Shown piece by piece: positions 44,410 to 57,127 of a stretch of DNA of 64,000 nt. The stretch comes from Oikopleura dioica (Eukaryota > Chordata > Appendicularia > Copelata > Oikopleuridae), in the NCBI GenBank assembly GCA_907165135.1, contig OU015567.1, positions 563,001 through 627,000 of the forward strand, written 5' to 3'. Every line of letters begins with the position of its first letter. The stretch's first letter is position 1. Made by a program: the position numbers and the translations under genes. Under the pieces are notes generated by a model. The model saw only the letters and a list, made by a program, of their open reading frames with translations, was not told the DNA's origin and searched no databases.

Positions 44410-47400
44410 TTGCACAACCTTTCACTTGCGGGTTTATTGAAAAGGTCAGACTGAAAAGGCGGGATGAAAGGGTGATGATATGGAGATACCCGAAGCCGGT
44501 AAGCTGCGACTCAGAATATCAGGCGGCGCCAATTAGGAGAGCTTAGAAGGGGATGAATCTATCATCTACCCGTCAACTCTGCCAAGGAGGGGCGGATTTA
44601 GGCCAGTCGCGCGCGCACATGTGTCATCTGATACCAACAAGCAAAATCTACTACTGACTAATAAAGATGTCAACCCGTTTCGTTCTGACAAAAATTTCTC
44701 GGAAATAAAAAAACCATAAAACTGGAAATTTTTTATTAAAAAATAATTTTCAGTTTCTTTGAAATAGGTGAAAAATAATTAAAACTTTTAATCTTCCATC
44801 GTAGATTTAAACCATCATTTATGCAAGAAATTATAATTTACCGCGAAAAGTCCAAAGAAAAAGAAGCGAAATTCTTGACAAATGGCCGGGAATCCCGTCC
44901 CGTGGTCGGCAGGAATTATTCGCGGAATTAAAATCTGGAATCCAGTCCGGCCTTCGACATTTTGTCTAGCGCTTCTAATCTTTTGTCCGCGAATTCTTGA
45001 GAGAATTTTATGAGAATTATGCCATAATCGTAATGCCAAAAGTACAGAACTTTGAACAGCGACTTTGATTTCAAATGACATTTTTTAAAAATCCCCGCCA
45101 CAGATGTTCAACTTCTTTTCCCAATATTTTCCACTGTCAAATTTCCGTCAGCTCCTTTCTTTGCCCAGCCCGCTTTTTCTGACACTTCCCTGCTTCCCTT
45201 GCCAATTCGCGGCGGCTTGAACATGGCAAATGCGGTAATTTAATTTGTAAGATTATTTAACAATTAAAGATTTTTCGCCTTTTCGAGGGAGAAAAGGAGG
45301 AAGCAAGGGATTATCGTCGGGTTGACCCGGATCCAGCTGAGGTCGGGTCAGGTTTCACGGGCATTAGCACCTGTGCGAAAAATTTTCAATGAAAAAAAAT
45401 CTCAATTTTGCCAAATTTGGAATTTCCAGCAGAAAATCTTTTACTTCCCTTCTCATAAAAAATGGTGATAAAGCTCCGAAATCCGCGCAAATTCGCAAAT
45501 TATCTCGAAAATCCCAGAAAAATTTTGATCGGCGAAAAAAAATTTTTTTTCTCAAAACTTTTCTGAAATTTCTTAAAAAAATTCTTTGAAAAAAGAATCT
45601 AAAATTTTACTAAAAATTTCTGAGAAAATTCAGTTTTGGCTAATCCTAATAAATGCAGTTGATAATTAGATAGCGGTTGTTTTGTAATTTGTCTCTGGCC
45701 TCTTGACTTTGCAGTACTTTTGCGATTGTGTGCGCTGGAAGCAGGAGAGGAGGCGAAGTGAGCCAAGAAACGCTGCCGGAAGTGAGCGGAAAACATAAAT
45801 GGCACAAACGAGCCATTAGAAACGAGCCGGATGCGTCTTCAATTGACGCTGGAATTTTTGACTTGCGTTTCTAAAACTTTGTACTTCTATACTAGAATAT
45901 ACTTTTTTGGAAAGAATAAGATGTAGGAATCAATTTGATTAAATCTGTTTGCATGAAATAAGGGTATCAACACTATCACTTTCGAAAAAATTAAAAGTCA
46001 TTGATAACTAGATTTTACAGAGAGACACCCTTATTTCTCTTTATGTAGAGAAGGAGCTAAAACCCTAACCCAAACCTTAATCTTCTTGTTTGAAATAAGG
46101 ATATCCCCACAATAATTTTCGAAAATTTGTTTATGTCATAAATCATAAGATTTCACGAAGCGACACCCTTATTTTTTGGATGTAGAAAAGAAGCCCGAAC
46201 CCTTACCCCTAGCCTCAACCCTAACCCTAACCCCGAACCCATAACAATTTGTTCCCGTCAATATAATTCATCAAATTGATTATCAAACTTCCTTTGTAGC
46301 TGACATGTCCAATAGTGGTACATTCACGCCCTTTCCTTTTACTAGTAAAACATCAACAACACCAACAAAAAGGCAGATTGGGGCCAACTACTGTCGCTCA
46401 AAAGAGTTGCCGATCCGCAAAATTATTTTTGACACAATGAGGCGTAAAAGCTAAAGCCCCGCTTGGAGAACAAAGGGTTGAAGGACTTTCAATCGAGTCG
46501 TCAATCAAATCGCTCGCGTTTTATTTTGAAAGTTGACCGACAAGTGTAAGTCGACCGGGAAGCGCATTGAACAGGGCTGGTTTTGGGTGGATTAAAAAGT
46601 GGAAATTAGAAGGAAAATGATGAATTTCGAATTTTGAATTTCGATAATCAGAAACAACGTCAAAAGTGGATCCCATCATTTTCCCCGTAAAAAGCTAAAT
46701 GATATCGAATTAAATCCGTTTGAGTTGATGATATTCGCGCCAGGTTCGAGCTGAGCTGATATGCTTGGCGATAAATAGTCGGCTCAAGTAGCCGCGTAAT
46801 TGCACTTAGAATACGCCCCAGTCGAAAGCTGCTTTTCGGAATAATCGGAAGCCTCTGGACGGACTTCAGCTGCGAGAGATTTAGCGTTCCGGATCACCTT
46901 AATTTCGACATAGATTATTTGGCGCTTTCCCCCTTTTTTGCTCAGAAATAAGTCATAGCATCAGATTCTGGATAAAATCGAAATTCGCATTAGCTAATAA
47001 AAACCGTACTCTGACATAAAATTACAACTGTCGCCGTTTTAGAAGTCCGTTTATAGGCATTTGGGATTAAGGATGTCTCGACCGCAAAATCTTGTGTTCC
47101 ACTTTGTGATGCACGGAAGCTGGCCTCTCGCGTAAGCAGATGGGCCAAATGTCACAATGTGGCAAAAAATGAAGACAGTTATCGATGCCAGTGTAACAGA
47201 TTCCAAATCGATTTAGAGCTCGAAAATATGGTCTCAAGACTATTTTAATTTTTAATTTGACAAATTAGTAAATTACCCAAAAAATTTTCGAAAAATCCGC
47301 TTTTTAATCCCTTTCTTAATCCTTGATGATTGGTCAGTGCCAAAATTTCCAACCCTGACCCAAACGAGGAAGCCTTAATCCCCCCTCGGCGGGAGGTGCC

Positions 47401-48767
47401 GAGCCCTATCAGCTGCGAAAATGTTTGGATTTTCACCTTGGCGATCAACGAAAAAAATCTATGGATTTGGGATAAGCCGATTTTAGTCAGCAGGTCGTGG
47501 TTTCCAGGAAGTGATTGGAAAGTGAGGAACTGCTGTGAAGGTTATTAGAGAGTTTGGAAGCGCAAGTCATATTATCTGAATATCGCAAGTCACTTTGATA
47601 AAATATTTTGCAGCTTGAGATTTTTCGAGAATTTCTAAGAGCGATCCTTGAACAAAAACTTAAATAAAAATATGTCTCCTGAATATTGTCTTGATAACAT
47701 GATCCAATTAACCATTTCATTGATGCACCGAGTACTTCCTTTTTCTCGATTTAACTGGAGCGATATAAAAACCCCCAATCAATAAAATTAACGCCGGAAC
47801 GCATATACGACCCATTTTTGGGTAATACGATTTTGCTCATCAAAAAACCCATATTATATTTGATATACCGTATATCATATACGCATATAATATGACCACG
47901 CTCAAGTTATATTTTTGTAGCTTAGAGTCCGGTTATAATATATAAACCCGGATTTTTATTCTCTTTATGCCCAAATCGCGAAAATATTGGGTTAAAAAAT
48001 GGTCAGAAATTGGCAAAAATGGTCATGCGTTCCGGGATTAAGCATTCATTTATGGTTTTTCCAAAAAATTGTAGAGAAAATCGGAAGTCTTGATCTTTAT
48101 GAACCATAATCTGATCGAACTTATTCCAAATATTCCTGATTCTTCAAATTTTTCAATAAAATAAAAAATGAAAAAACCCAATTTCTAAAGTAAAACCTTG
48201 TCTTATGGTTCCTCTTCACAGTAAGAGGATATCCTGTTTGTTTGGGAAAGATGCTGGCTTTAGAATCTGGCTCAATCGGAAGCTGCGACGAATATACCAA
48301 CAAACTATCAGAGAAAAAAAAACTTCAGGAAACTCGAGCCCCTTTACTACGTCAGTCAAAATATGCAAGGCAGAACTTGCGGAAATTTTCGCGGAACGAC
48401 GGACCTGAGCCAAAATACGCGCAAAGGTCGCTGCCCGGAAAGCTCCACCCCAGAATGACTCGGGCATAATATTTTAATTCAGGCGGCTTAAATTGAGTAA
48501 TTTGCGTAAAAATGAAAAGAGGCTGGAAAGAAGGGTGCTATTTTGAAAGGAAGAGAAAAGCTTGTGCAACGTTAAATAAAGACTTAACGCAAGTTTCACA
48601 GTTTGGATGAGCCCCTGACCCCAAATATCAACAATCTGCAGATAAGAACATTCGGTCTTCTGTTTACGTTTTCGAGAATTCTTTCTGGCGAAGATCGCCA
48701 AAACCTATTTTCGGTCGCCAAAGTGTTGAGATAAGCTTTTAGGTCAAGTAATTTCTAAGGAGAAATA
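44410..48767. other. Gene-poor stretch
   Basis: No convincing gene. It contains a pair of small TAAGGGTGTC elements with telomere-like sequence (45955-46250) and a TATATCATATACGCATATA palindromic block at about 47865-47890. The frames of 60-90 codons on both strands are unsupported. Confidence 0.4.
45955..46250. repeat. Two miniature AAATAAGGGT elements plus telomere-like DNA
   Basis: AAATAAGGGTATCAAC and GACACCCTTATTTC enclose about 85 bp (45957-46039). A second, related unit spans about 46092-46174. Between and after them lie CCCTAACCC, CCTAACCCTAACCC and related strings. Confidence 0.65.
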
Positions 48768-48794
48768 TTTATTCAGCGATTATTTGAGAAAAAG

Positions 48795-49887
48795 TCAGAA
48801 GATTTTCTTGATTTGAGAATCATTGAAATCTTGTCGGCATTTGGGACAAGTTTTTGGATTCAAGGAGTTCAAGCATTTGAAGCAAAATGAATGGAAGCAG
48901 GTGGCAATGCAGGCCTGTTGATGATCAGCACCATATTTTTCGAAGCACACTCCACAAGACAATCCATCATCTTTTTTCTGTTGAGTAGGACGGCCTTTAA
49001 TTGATATGATAATGTTTTAATGTGTTCATTTACATTCTTTTTTCACTTGTTCACATTTAGACGTGAGGTCTGCGATCTTCTGCTCTTTATTACTTTTGAT
49101 TCCGAGTAAATTTTTTTTTCGAAACCTCAAATTTTTCAATCTTGTCGATATTTCTTTGATTTCTTTTTGAATATTTTCTAGCTCGATTTTATTTTCTTCG
49201 AGACTTCGCTTTTCCTGGTTTAGCTCTTCCTCGGCTTTTTTAAACCCCTCAAGTCGCTTGATTTGGTTGTGTAACTTATGAATCTCGTCATCAATGCCAG
49301 AAGAGTTTGAGTTCGAAGATGAATTATTGCAAAAAGTAAAAAGATGTTGAAAAAAACCGTCGAATGACAGTTTCGCGTCACATTTTTCATGTGGACATCT
49401 AAAAATCACACCGGAAATTTTGCACTCCACCCTGTCAACAAAGGCCGAAATAGGAAGAGAAGATACGCAATTGTCACAATTTTTTTTCCTATTAAAAATG
49501 GTGATACGGCCTAATTCTTCGGCTTGGAGGCCGAAGGATTGATGCGTGTAAGAACACTGATTCTTCGGCATGAACCGAAGAATGAGTGATAAAAGATGCA
49601 CTGATTCTTCGGCTAAGGTGAATTTATTCACAGATTCCTGTGCCCCTAACCACGGGGCTCCGCCCCTTAGGTCCTAAAATGCCGGGGTCTAGTCTATGGT
49701 TACTTTTTTGAAAAATTTATGAGTACGATTGTCAATCTTCTGCAGTAGGATCTTGAAATTGGTTTAAAATTTTTACGAAGCATACTTCTGCTTACCCGCA
49801 CTCCTGGCATTGTGAACCGGCGCAAGTATTCTCAGGATGAACCCATTTTTTCGGGATAATTCCTTTTTCAATATCAATTTCTCCCAT
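48795..49887 (-). CDS. C-terminal RING-finger protein, probable E3 ubiquitin ligase
   Basis: Three exons in transcript order, 49887-49796, 49488-49034 and 48994-48795, give 248 aa; all junctions are GT-AG and in phase. Residues about 20-95 contain Cys/His pairs (CxxxxC, CxxC, RCPHEKC, HLFTFC) that look like a first zinc-binding region. About 100-185 is a strongly charged coiled coil. The last about 50 residues are a C3HC4 RING (CGVCFEKY, ATCFHSFCFKC, CPKC). RING proteins of this layout transfer ubiquitin from an E2 to substrates; the substrate is unknown. AATAAA lies on the same strand at 48773-48768. Intron 1 (307 nt) contains repeated GCCGAAGAATCAGTG strings, which explains a spurious longer frame up to 49631. 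Confidence 0.85.
49500..49625. repeat. Repeats of CACTGATTCTTCGGC in a RING-gene intron
   Basis: Two copies of CACTGATTCTTCGGC, one TAATTCTTCGGCTTGG and inverted CCGAAGAATGAGTG and GCCGAAGGATTGATG strings make several hairpins inside the intron. Confidence 0.55.
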
Positions 49888-52097
49888 TTTTTTGAGAATT
49901 GAATACATAAAAATATAACCGGCCGTTAATGTTAACATTTGCTCGCTTATTTGCAATTCTTTGAATCATATATGATTCACTTAATTTTCAGGTAACGACG
50001 AGCTGGAATTGTCGTAAAAAATTAAAGAAAAACAGCTAAAAAATGGAGTAGAAGTAAATATAAGAAATTCTTGAATTCATAAAGTGCATCCCAAGAACCA
50101 CATAATCTGTTTTGGGTTCAAAAGCCAGGTCGTGTATTGTAGCTGTAAGCGAGCGAAGACCAAGAAATTAGTATTGAGTAGCCTGGGAGTCATTCTGCCG
50201 TGAATGGGAAAGTACCTCCCTTATCCGAGCATTGATAAACAGCTTAGACAGAAATGAAGTGGCTATTCCTATTTTGGGGAGCGCGGATTAAACCCAAGAA
50301 TGGGCCAAGGGCCAACTTCCAGGGCAATGATGACTTTCCGAGAATCATGAGTTTTCATGATTATTTTTTCATAGTTGATAATAATAATTAATAAAAAATG
50401 GCTAGAAAAGGTCAGAATTGAGCTCAGAAACCTGTGTAAAAACCTGAGTCAGGCTCCTCTCAAAGCTTTTTTGGCCCTGAGTCAGGTTTTTACACAGGTT
50501 TCTGAGCAGAAGGTCGGATTTGATTATGTAAAACAATGTTTTGAATGGAAAAATCATCCTTTGGTATAGAAAGTGTTGTACTCTTGTCGCCCGAAATTCC
50601 ATGGTAGATGCTTATCCACCTGTCGATTGCATTTTGCGTGGAACCCGCGCTGTTCTTTTATACAATCTCACGCGGTTACCTGATTGCATCAGCCGTTCTA
50701 ATCACCAAAAATAATATGACGCTCTATTTCCTCTTACAAAAATGCCGAGTTGTCCTTTTTTGAGCGACCCGAAATTCCAAAGTACCGTTTTTTCCCGATC
50801 GAATTTCCCAATCGCTTTTCACTTTTGTAAATTCGGCGAAGAAATTAAATAAAAAGAAGAAGTACGAATCAAAACCGCAAAAATCGTGCCCAGCACGGCG
50901 AAACTCTCATTAATTGACCTCATCCCCTTTTATCGGCGAAAATGCGAAGATAAATTCCTTATCGCTAGCTGCCAATTTTCTCTCTTTTTTTTCTCTTCGT
51001 AAAAAAATACGTGTGCTTTGCTCCTTATCAGATTCACCAATGATTTTCATGTATTTTAACCTTTTTTTTCCTCCTGAAACGAAGTTTCGGAAATAAAATC
51101 TTGCTGATGATTTTAAAACTCCGAATCGAATGTCTATCATGGTCCACTTGGATCGGCCACCTGTGGAGAAAACCTGACTCAGGGTCCTGAAGAAGCAATT
51201 ATGTGTCGTAGGACCCTGACTCAGGTTGTAAGGCAGGGAATCCAGGAGATGTTGGGTTGAAGATGACAAAATCGACAAAAATGACGACAAAGTTGCTCAA
51301 ATTTTTAAAACTGTCTTCATTTGAAATCTGATCGGCCCAGTAGCCAAGCGCGGAAGTCTGATTGGTCTAAAATTTGACAAATTTTTCTGTCAAATTGTTC
51401 GATTTTTCGTCCATTCATGCCACTGTCCGGCCAATTCTTGCTTTTTCGGGACCCTGAGTCAGGTTTTTAACACAGATTGCTTGGCCGAAATCTTTCATCA
51501 CGAATCAACATTGAATTTATCAGAAAGAGAATCTTCTAGAGTGCAGCGCCTGAACATCCAGGTCGGAAATGTAACCCTAGCCCTAATCCGGATTTTCGAA
51601 CTTCCGGATTAAGATGTCGCAATCAATGTGTCTGTTCACTCAGCTTACTATTTGTCGAGTTTGCTCAAGCCTGAAATATTGATCCCTGATTAACTGACTC
51701 TAAGAACACTACTGATAAGAAATCTCGAATCTAAGCACTCTTCAAGCATTTTGCTTCCGAAAGCGAAAGAAACGAATGCAACAGAACTGCTGGGAATTAA
51801 GAACACGTGGCAGCGAGGCGATAGAACTGTCGTCGCTGAGTAAGCTCGGGCGGATATGATATCCGGCTAAGCTAGGGTTTCTTTTAGAAAAGAAGAAATC
51901 CGCCGCCAGAATTATGCGATCATTTGCAATTTGAAATTGCCAATTTCGAATTTGGCTTTGTGAAGTTCAACAAAGTGGTTTTTTGTCTTGATTGGTTGGT
52001 TGGAGTTTTTACGAGATCTACAGTAGTCCAAAATTAATGAGGAAATTTGCTAAATCTATTTCCGCTTTTTTAAAAATTGACGCTTCTTTTTCTCAAA
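49888..52097. other. Stretch without a gene
   Basis: It contains compact CCTGAGTCAGG palindromes at 50425-50512 and 51160-51240, and isolated ends near 51450. No gene recognised. Confidence 0.4.
50425..50512. repeat. Compact near-perfect palindrome of the CCTGAGTCAGG family
   Basis: GCTCAGAAACCTGTGTAAAA plus ACCTGAGTCAGG is mirrored by CCTGAGTCAGGTTTTTACAC plus AGGTTTCTGAGC, leaving only about 20 bp of loop. Confidence 0.85.
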
Positions 52098-52908
52098 ATG
52101 CTTTCTTTTTCAGACTTAACTTTCGATACAGTCGATGCAAGCGATGATCTCAAGAATTTTATCACGACCGGAGAAAAAATTTTTCGAGAGCGAGTCTGTC
52201 AAGAGTTTGATAATGAAGAGAAAATGAGCGAAAAGTAAGTTGAGAAAAATTTTTCTTCCTCATTAATTTTCAAGAAATATTTCTTGTATGAAGAAAATCA
52301 ACGAAGCAATCCGCTTGAATCAATTCGACGATTTGTCGAATTTGGAAGAGGTTTGGGTTTTCGGCTACGGGTCGTTGATTTGGCGTCCCGTCTTTCGCTA
52401 CTCGGAGAAAATCGTTGGAAAAATCCGTGGGTTTCACCGACGGTTTTACCAATCGGACATGACGTACAGGGGCACGCCAGAATTTCCAGCTCGAGTTGCG
52501 ACGCTTCTGAAAGACCCCACTGCAGAAGCAGAGACATATGGCTGCGCGTTCAAATTGTCCGGAAAGAATGAAATTTCTGCGGGGATTAAATATCTCCATA
52601 CGCGAGAGGTGGAAAAAGCAGGCTACAGCGTGACCGTGGAGGAGTTCCACAGCTGCGAGTCGCCGCCGATTCCAGCGTTGGTCTACACCGCTACGACGGA
52701 AAACTACTACTTTACTGGAAAACAGTCCATGGAGGAATTATCTGACATTATTGCGAATGCTAGCGGATTGGCTGGGCCGAATACAGAATATCTCTTTCGA
52801 CTGGCTGAATGGCAGCGGGAGTTTTTACCGCTAGTTGAGGATGATCATCTTTACGAACTGACGCGAATGACGAAAGAGAAAATATCGAAAATCGAAAGCG
52901 AAAACTAA
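52098..52908 (+). CDS. ChaC-type glutathione gamma-glutamylcyclotransferase
   Basis: Two exons, 52098-52234 and 52275-52908, joined in phase across a 40-nt GT-AG intron, give 256 aa. The ChaC domain begins at about residue 72: VFGYGSLIW (74-82) is the substrate-binding loop, RGFHRRFYQSD and RGTPEFPARV follow, and HTRE at 154-157 supplies the catalytic glutamate (E157). ChaC enzymes cleave glutathione in the cytosol to 5-oxoproline and Cys-Gly. The N-terminal about 70 residues are extra relative to CHAC2-like proteins and are acidic. A second possible start, Met51, would give a product closer to the usual family length. The first acceptor-like tract (CTTTCTTTTTCAG, just after the ATG) leaves open a trans-spliced 5' end. 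Confidence 0.93.
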
Positions 52909-54639
52909 ATTTTTCCGCTCTGTTTTCTTATCAAAATGAATACAAACATGAAAAAGGGTTTAACGATGATGTCTACTAGACATTGTCTAGCAGTCAAAAA
53001 CTTGAAAAGCCGGACATCCGGTTTCGTCAACTTTCAAGCGAAAAGTCGTAAAATCAAACACCCAAATCGCGCCTTTCACTTCCGTTTCTACTAAGAAATT
53101 TTGAAGAATTTGAAAACTCAAAAGCTTTGATTCAAAATCAGAGGCGGCTCTGAGAATTTCCTTTCGGAAGAAATTTCGTTTTTGATTTCGTTTGAAGTGA
53201 CAGGCCGTGCTGGCACGTTCTTGGCCCCTCCCGTGAGAAGAAGTTAGTAGAAGAACAAACGGAGGGGAGAATGGAGCACCGTCTTCCTGGAGAATGGAAG
53301 CACTTGAGCTGGCTTTTTACGGGAGCTTCTGTTTTGAGGCGATTGAAACAACAATGATCTCGCTGAAATCGAGCCAGAATATGACAAATTTTTACAGTAA
53401 GATACGACTAATGATAATCGGGCCGCCCGACATTCGACGAGATTAACGACATTCGAAAGCAAAGTCCGGGCCCCGCAGAAGGAAAGTGTATGATCTGTTG
53501 TTAATTTATTGAGTCAATGGTTCTTCTTATCAATTTAAAATCTATACACTCCGATAAATTAGATGATTATGGTCTCACCTCGGTAAGTTATCTAGAAAAC
53601 CTGGCCAGGGTCCTTATTCCCCATTAATTAAATTAATTAATTTAATTTTCCGACTTCGATCTGTTTTTGAGTTGTTTTTTGTGCTATTTGTTGTGCAGAC
53701 TTCTCAGAAAACGAGTCGTGTTGCATTATTTCACAGCCGTTTACAAATAGATACATCATTTGTGAATGATGTTCGTTATTTGTCTACGCGCTAGAATCGC
53801 GTCTGATTCGCGCAGGTTCGTGCAGTATTGCGTGGTGCTACACGATTTTGCTAATCACCGCAAATGGAGGCGATTTGGGGTGCATTTTTTTTGTAAAACT
53901 CCGTCAGCAACATGTAAACGAACATTTTCGAAGCGTAAACGGAAACAAAAAAAACGAGAAAATCTGCTAAAAACTGCTCGTAAAAAACACTCAAATTTTC
54001 GATTTTTTAAACAGACTAAAACATCAAAGCAAATTGCCGCGCTTGAGGCGATAAGGTTTATCATCATTAGCTCCCCAAAAGACTCTTTCGCTCGTTGATG
54101 AAATTGATGACAAAATTTCTTAAGAAATCGGATTTTGGCATCAATTTTCAAAGAGGGCCCAAACTTGGCAAATTTCTAAAAATTGAACAAATTTTTGAAA
54201 AATAATACAAAAAAAAATTTTTAACAAAAAAGAGTGAAATGATTTTTTGGTAAAGTAAAAAGGATGAGTAATTTATCGTTTCAAGCGAACACATGCCATT
54301 GTCGAATTCCGTCATCAGGGCGAGTTATGAGACGACAGAAGCCAATTTTCGAATTCATGCGGTTGCTTTATTCGCGTTTTTTCACGCTGCTTATTTTGTT
54401 CATTATTTTTCTTGAAAAAAAGAGCTGCATTCAACATCATTAGTCATCGAAAATCGCCACTTGATGCCCTTCGTAAAAGCGGAGAATTACACTGGAGTTA
54501 TCATTTGTTACGACATCTGGTGTCGACTTAGTCTTCCGCCGAGTTTATCTCTGACAGCCGAGAGGTCACAGCATCAACACGAATCATTAGTAACCAAATC
54601 CGGTCTTTTCGCAATGCGAAACATCGGGTTTTACGATGT

Positions 54640-54745
54640 CTTTTCTAAAAACCTGTGTAAAAGCCTGAGTCAGGGTCCTGCTACGGTTTTTCCCAAAAAA
54701 AAAATCCTTCAAGATCCTGACTCAGATTTTTACACAGGTTTTTTG
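54640..54745. repeat. CCTGAGTCAGG foldback
   Basis: CTAAAAACCTGTGTAAAAGC then CTGAGTCAGGGTCCTG is mirrored by AGATCCTGACTCAGATT and TTTACACAGGTTTTTTGAG around an A-rich centre. Confidence 0.75.
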
Positions 54746-55263
54746 AGCCGAGGTCCAAATGTTCCAACCCCAGAAAATTCATCACTCGAGCGGAAGAGTC
54801 CTTTGATGCCCCCGACGATGCCGCAAACGAGGACCAGGCGAAATTGGACCAATGTTTAGATTTTCGCGCAATATTTGAGAAAAAATGATCATTAGTCGAA
54901 GGAGCAGCTTGGGTGTGACAAATTGCACGAGGCGAGATCCATCCTCCTTCGGCCCGTTTCTGATCTTGTTTAGCGTTGTTTACCCTGGCAAACAAAATTA
55001 CACAACAAGCAGCAAAAGGTACAACTGCACATGTGCGAAAATTGGATGAGCCCGGCGCTTCTTCGCGAATCGTGAAATTTGCAACGCCAGAGTCGATCCA
55101 CTTTCCTGCCCTGTTTTGGTATTTTCAGCATAAATCGACTCTTTCCGCCCGCGTCACTCCACCGGATGTGAATTTTTTCCGAGGATGGAACCGATTCTTG
55201 ACTGAAAATATACTCGAGTCAAAGAACTAAAAGAAGAGTTCGAACTTTCTTGTCGCAAAGAAA

Positions 55264-56312
55264 AATAAGGGTTTCCCCTTGCTTAAAAATCGAGAAGCCG
55301 CGCGCAGCGCGGCTATTCTTTTGATCCTTAAAGACGTATTCTACTACCCGATTTTGAAGCAAGTGACACCCTTATTTATCGATTTGATCTGGAGTCAAAG
55401 AACATTAAAAAGTGTTTGAACGGAAATAAGGGTGTCTGTCTGTTAACGCTTGAACGCACGTTTGTAAAGTTTTGCTGAACGCATATTGCGCAGATTTCTG
55501 CGCAGCGCCTTTGACGGGTTCTAGTGTCGACTTATAAAAAGATTTGAGATTATTTCAGATAGCTGATTAAAGCTGAGACGCTTGGCAACCAGAAAAATAT
55601 AGTTTTGAGTCCTAACTAGGGGAAATCACTAATAATTGGACTTTTTTTTGGGCTTAGTAGGGTGGGCATATAATACATATTTAGAAAGCCCAGGAGCTGG
55701 GGATCATTTTGACTATTGAAAGTGGGGGCTGATTCCGTACCCTGAGGGCATTTAGGGACCTCTGAAGACTCCTAACCCTAACTTTAACCTAGCTAAAACA
55801 AGTGATTTCAAGTTTTACCTAAGATATGCCATTTTCTCAACTTTTATCGACTATCATACAAAAGAATCTATCATTTTGACAATAAATCGTCATTTTGACT
55901 CTTCTAAAATAAAATTAAACCATGAAAAATTTACTGATTTCGTCAAAAAAGAATCAAATTATAAGGAAAATTTGTAGAATTTGGGCGGGACGGAAATTTT
56001 CGCTCTGAAGCCAAATTTTTAACATGAGGCCAAAAACTTTTTGATGATGGATTCGGATTCTTCATCGAAAAAGACCCCGAAAAGTGGGGGTTCATTTTAA
56101 ATTTTGATAAAGTTAAGTTTGAGTTATCGAGCTTCAACGGTGCTTTGCGCAGAAATCTGCGCAATATGCGTTCAATCATTAAAAATCGAGAAACCGCGTG
56201 CGGCTTCGAGTAGAAATAAAACCAAAAAGCCGCGCACAGCGCGGCTTTCCCTTTGATCTTTGGATTCTTATTCGTCTTCTCGATTATTAAGCGAGTGACA
56301 CCCTTATTTATC
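55264..56312. repeat. Composite foldback with GCGC hairpins
   Basis: AAATAAGGGT at 55265 pairs with AGTGACACCCTTATTTATCG at about 55363. A related segment with the same right end lies at about 56294-56312. GCCGCGCGCAGCGCGGC at 55297 and GCCGCGCACAGCGCGGC at 56230 are near-identical hairpins. CGCATATTGCGCAGATTTCT at 55484 is inverted at about 56147-56172. The whole is a nested inverted structure about 1 kb long. Confidence 0.65.
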
Positions 56313-57127
56313 ATTATCAGATGGAAGTTCAAGCAAATTTATTACCTGAAAATCGAGATTTCGATGTCTATCCCCTTAATTTTTCTGCTGTATAATTAAT
56401 CAAATTGAATTCTTGAGAGCTTAAAATAAGTCCATTGAGGGTAAAAGAGACTCAAACCGAGTTAAACGTCAGGTGAGCTTTGATAGGATTCGGGTAGATC
56501 GCAGTGTTTATTCGGAACACGTTCACTCCAGCTGCGACGCTAACTGGATCCGAATTTCGAGAAAAATAAATTTTCATAAAGCTGCTTTTTTCGCACGTTT
56601 CGAACTTCTAGTTTCGGAAAGTGAGAATAGTATTTGGGAAATTAGCTGTTTTCCAGTTTTTGGTAATCCGCGCGGGAGTGGACTTGTTTAACACAAGAAC
56701 CAAAACTTGATCGCTTTCGATAATCCGATGGTGAGCCGACAGGGATTCCACCTGCACCGTCCTAGAAATGACAAATCAACGAGAAAATTACAGGAGATTT
56801 TCGAGTGCCCATTCCAGGTGATTCTTTTCTTCGAATTTCTTTCCGCTTTGAAAAGACCAAAAACTGGCCAGGAGAAATTGTTCTCTACCGATGATTTTTG
56901 ATGATTACCCCGAAAATTAAACCCCGAATAAGCGACACCAAGCGAGCAGATTTCTCTAGTGCCTGGAGGACCCTCCTGCTGGAAGAATTCTAAGTCAAAA
57001 GAAGAATAATTTCTTCCAGAAGTTCTTTCAATTGAGTTTTATTTTTTCTAGGGCCAATTTTTATTTTTTTTTTCTAGAGCATCTGCTAGAATTCTGTGTT
57101 TTCTCGAATAAAACTCAGTTTCAAGTT

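Larger units (their letters stand above)
52909..57127. other. Gene-poor stretch with foldback elements
   Basis: No gene recognised. It contains a CCTGAGTCAGG palindrome (54640-54745), a composite foldback (55264-56312) and a diverged copy of the 34.9-kb palindrome arm (about 55680-55770). The frames at 53766-54151 and 56473-56901 lack domain or splice support. Confidence 0.4.

Noticed and set aside
49026-49631. Single-exon reading of the RING-gene N-terminus up to 49631
   Set aside because: The upstream part is translated from repeated GCCGAAGAATCAGTG strings and lacks a good ATG; a spliced first exon at 49887-49796 fits in phase and adds matching Cys residues.
54461-54859. 132-codon ORF
   Set aside because: Its second half is read through a CCTGAGTCAGG foldback element; no domain.
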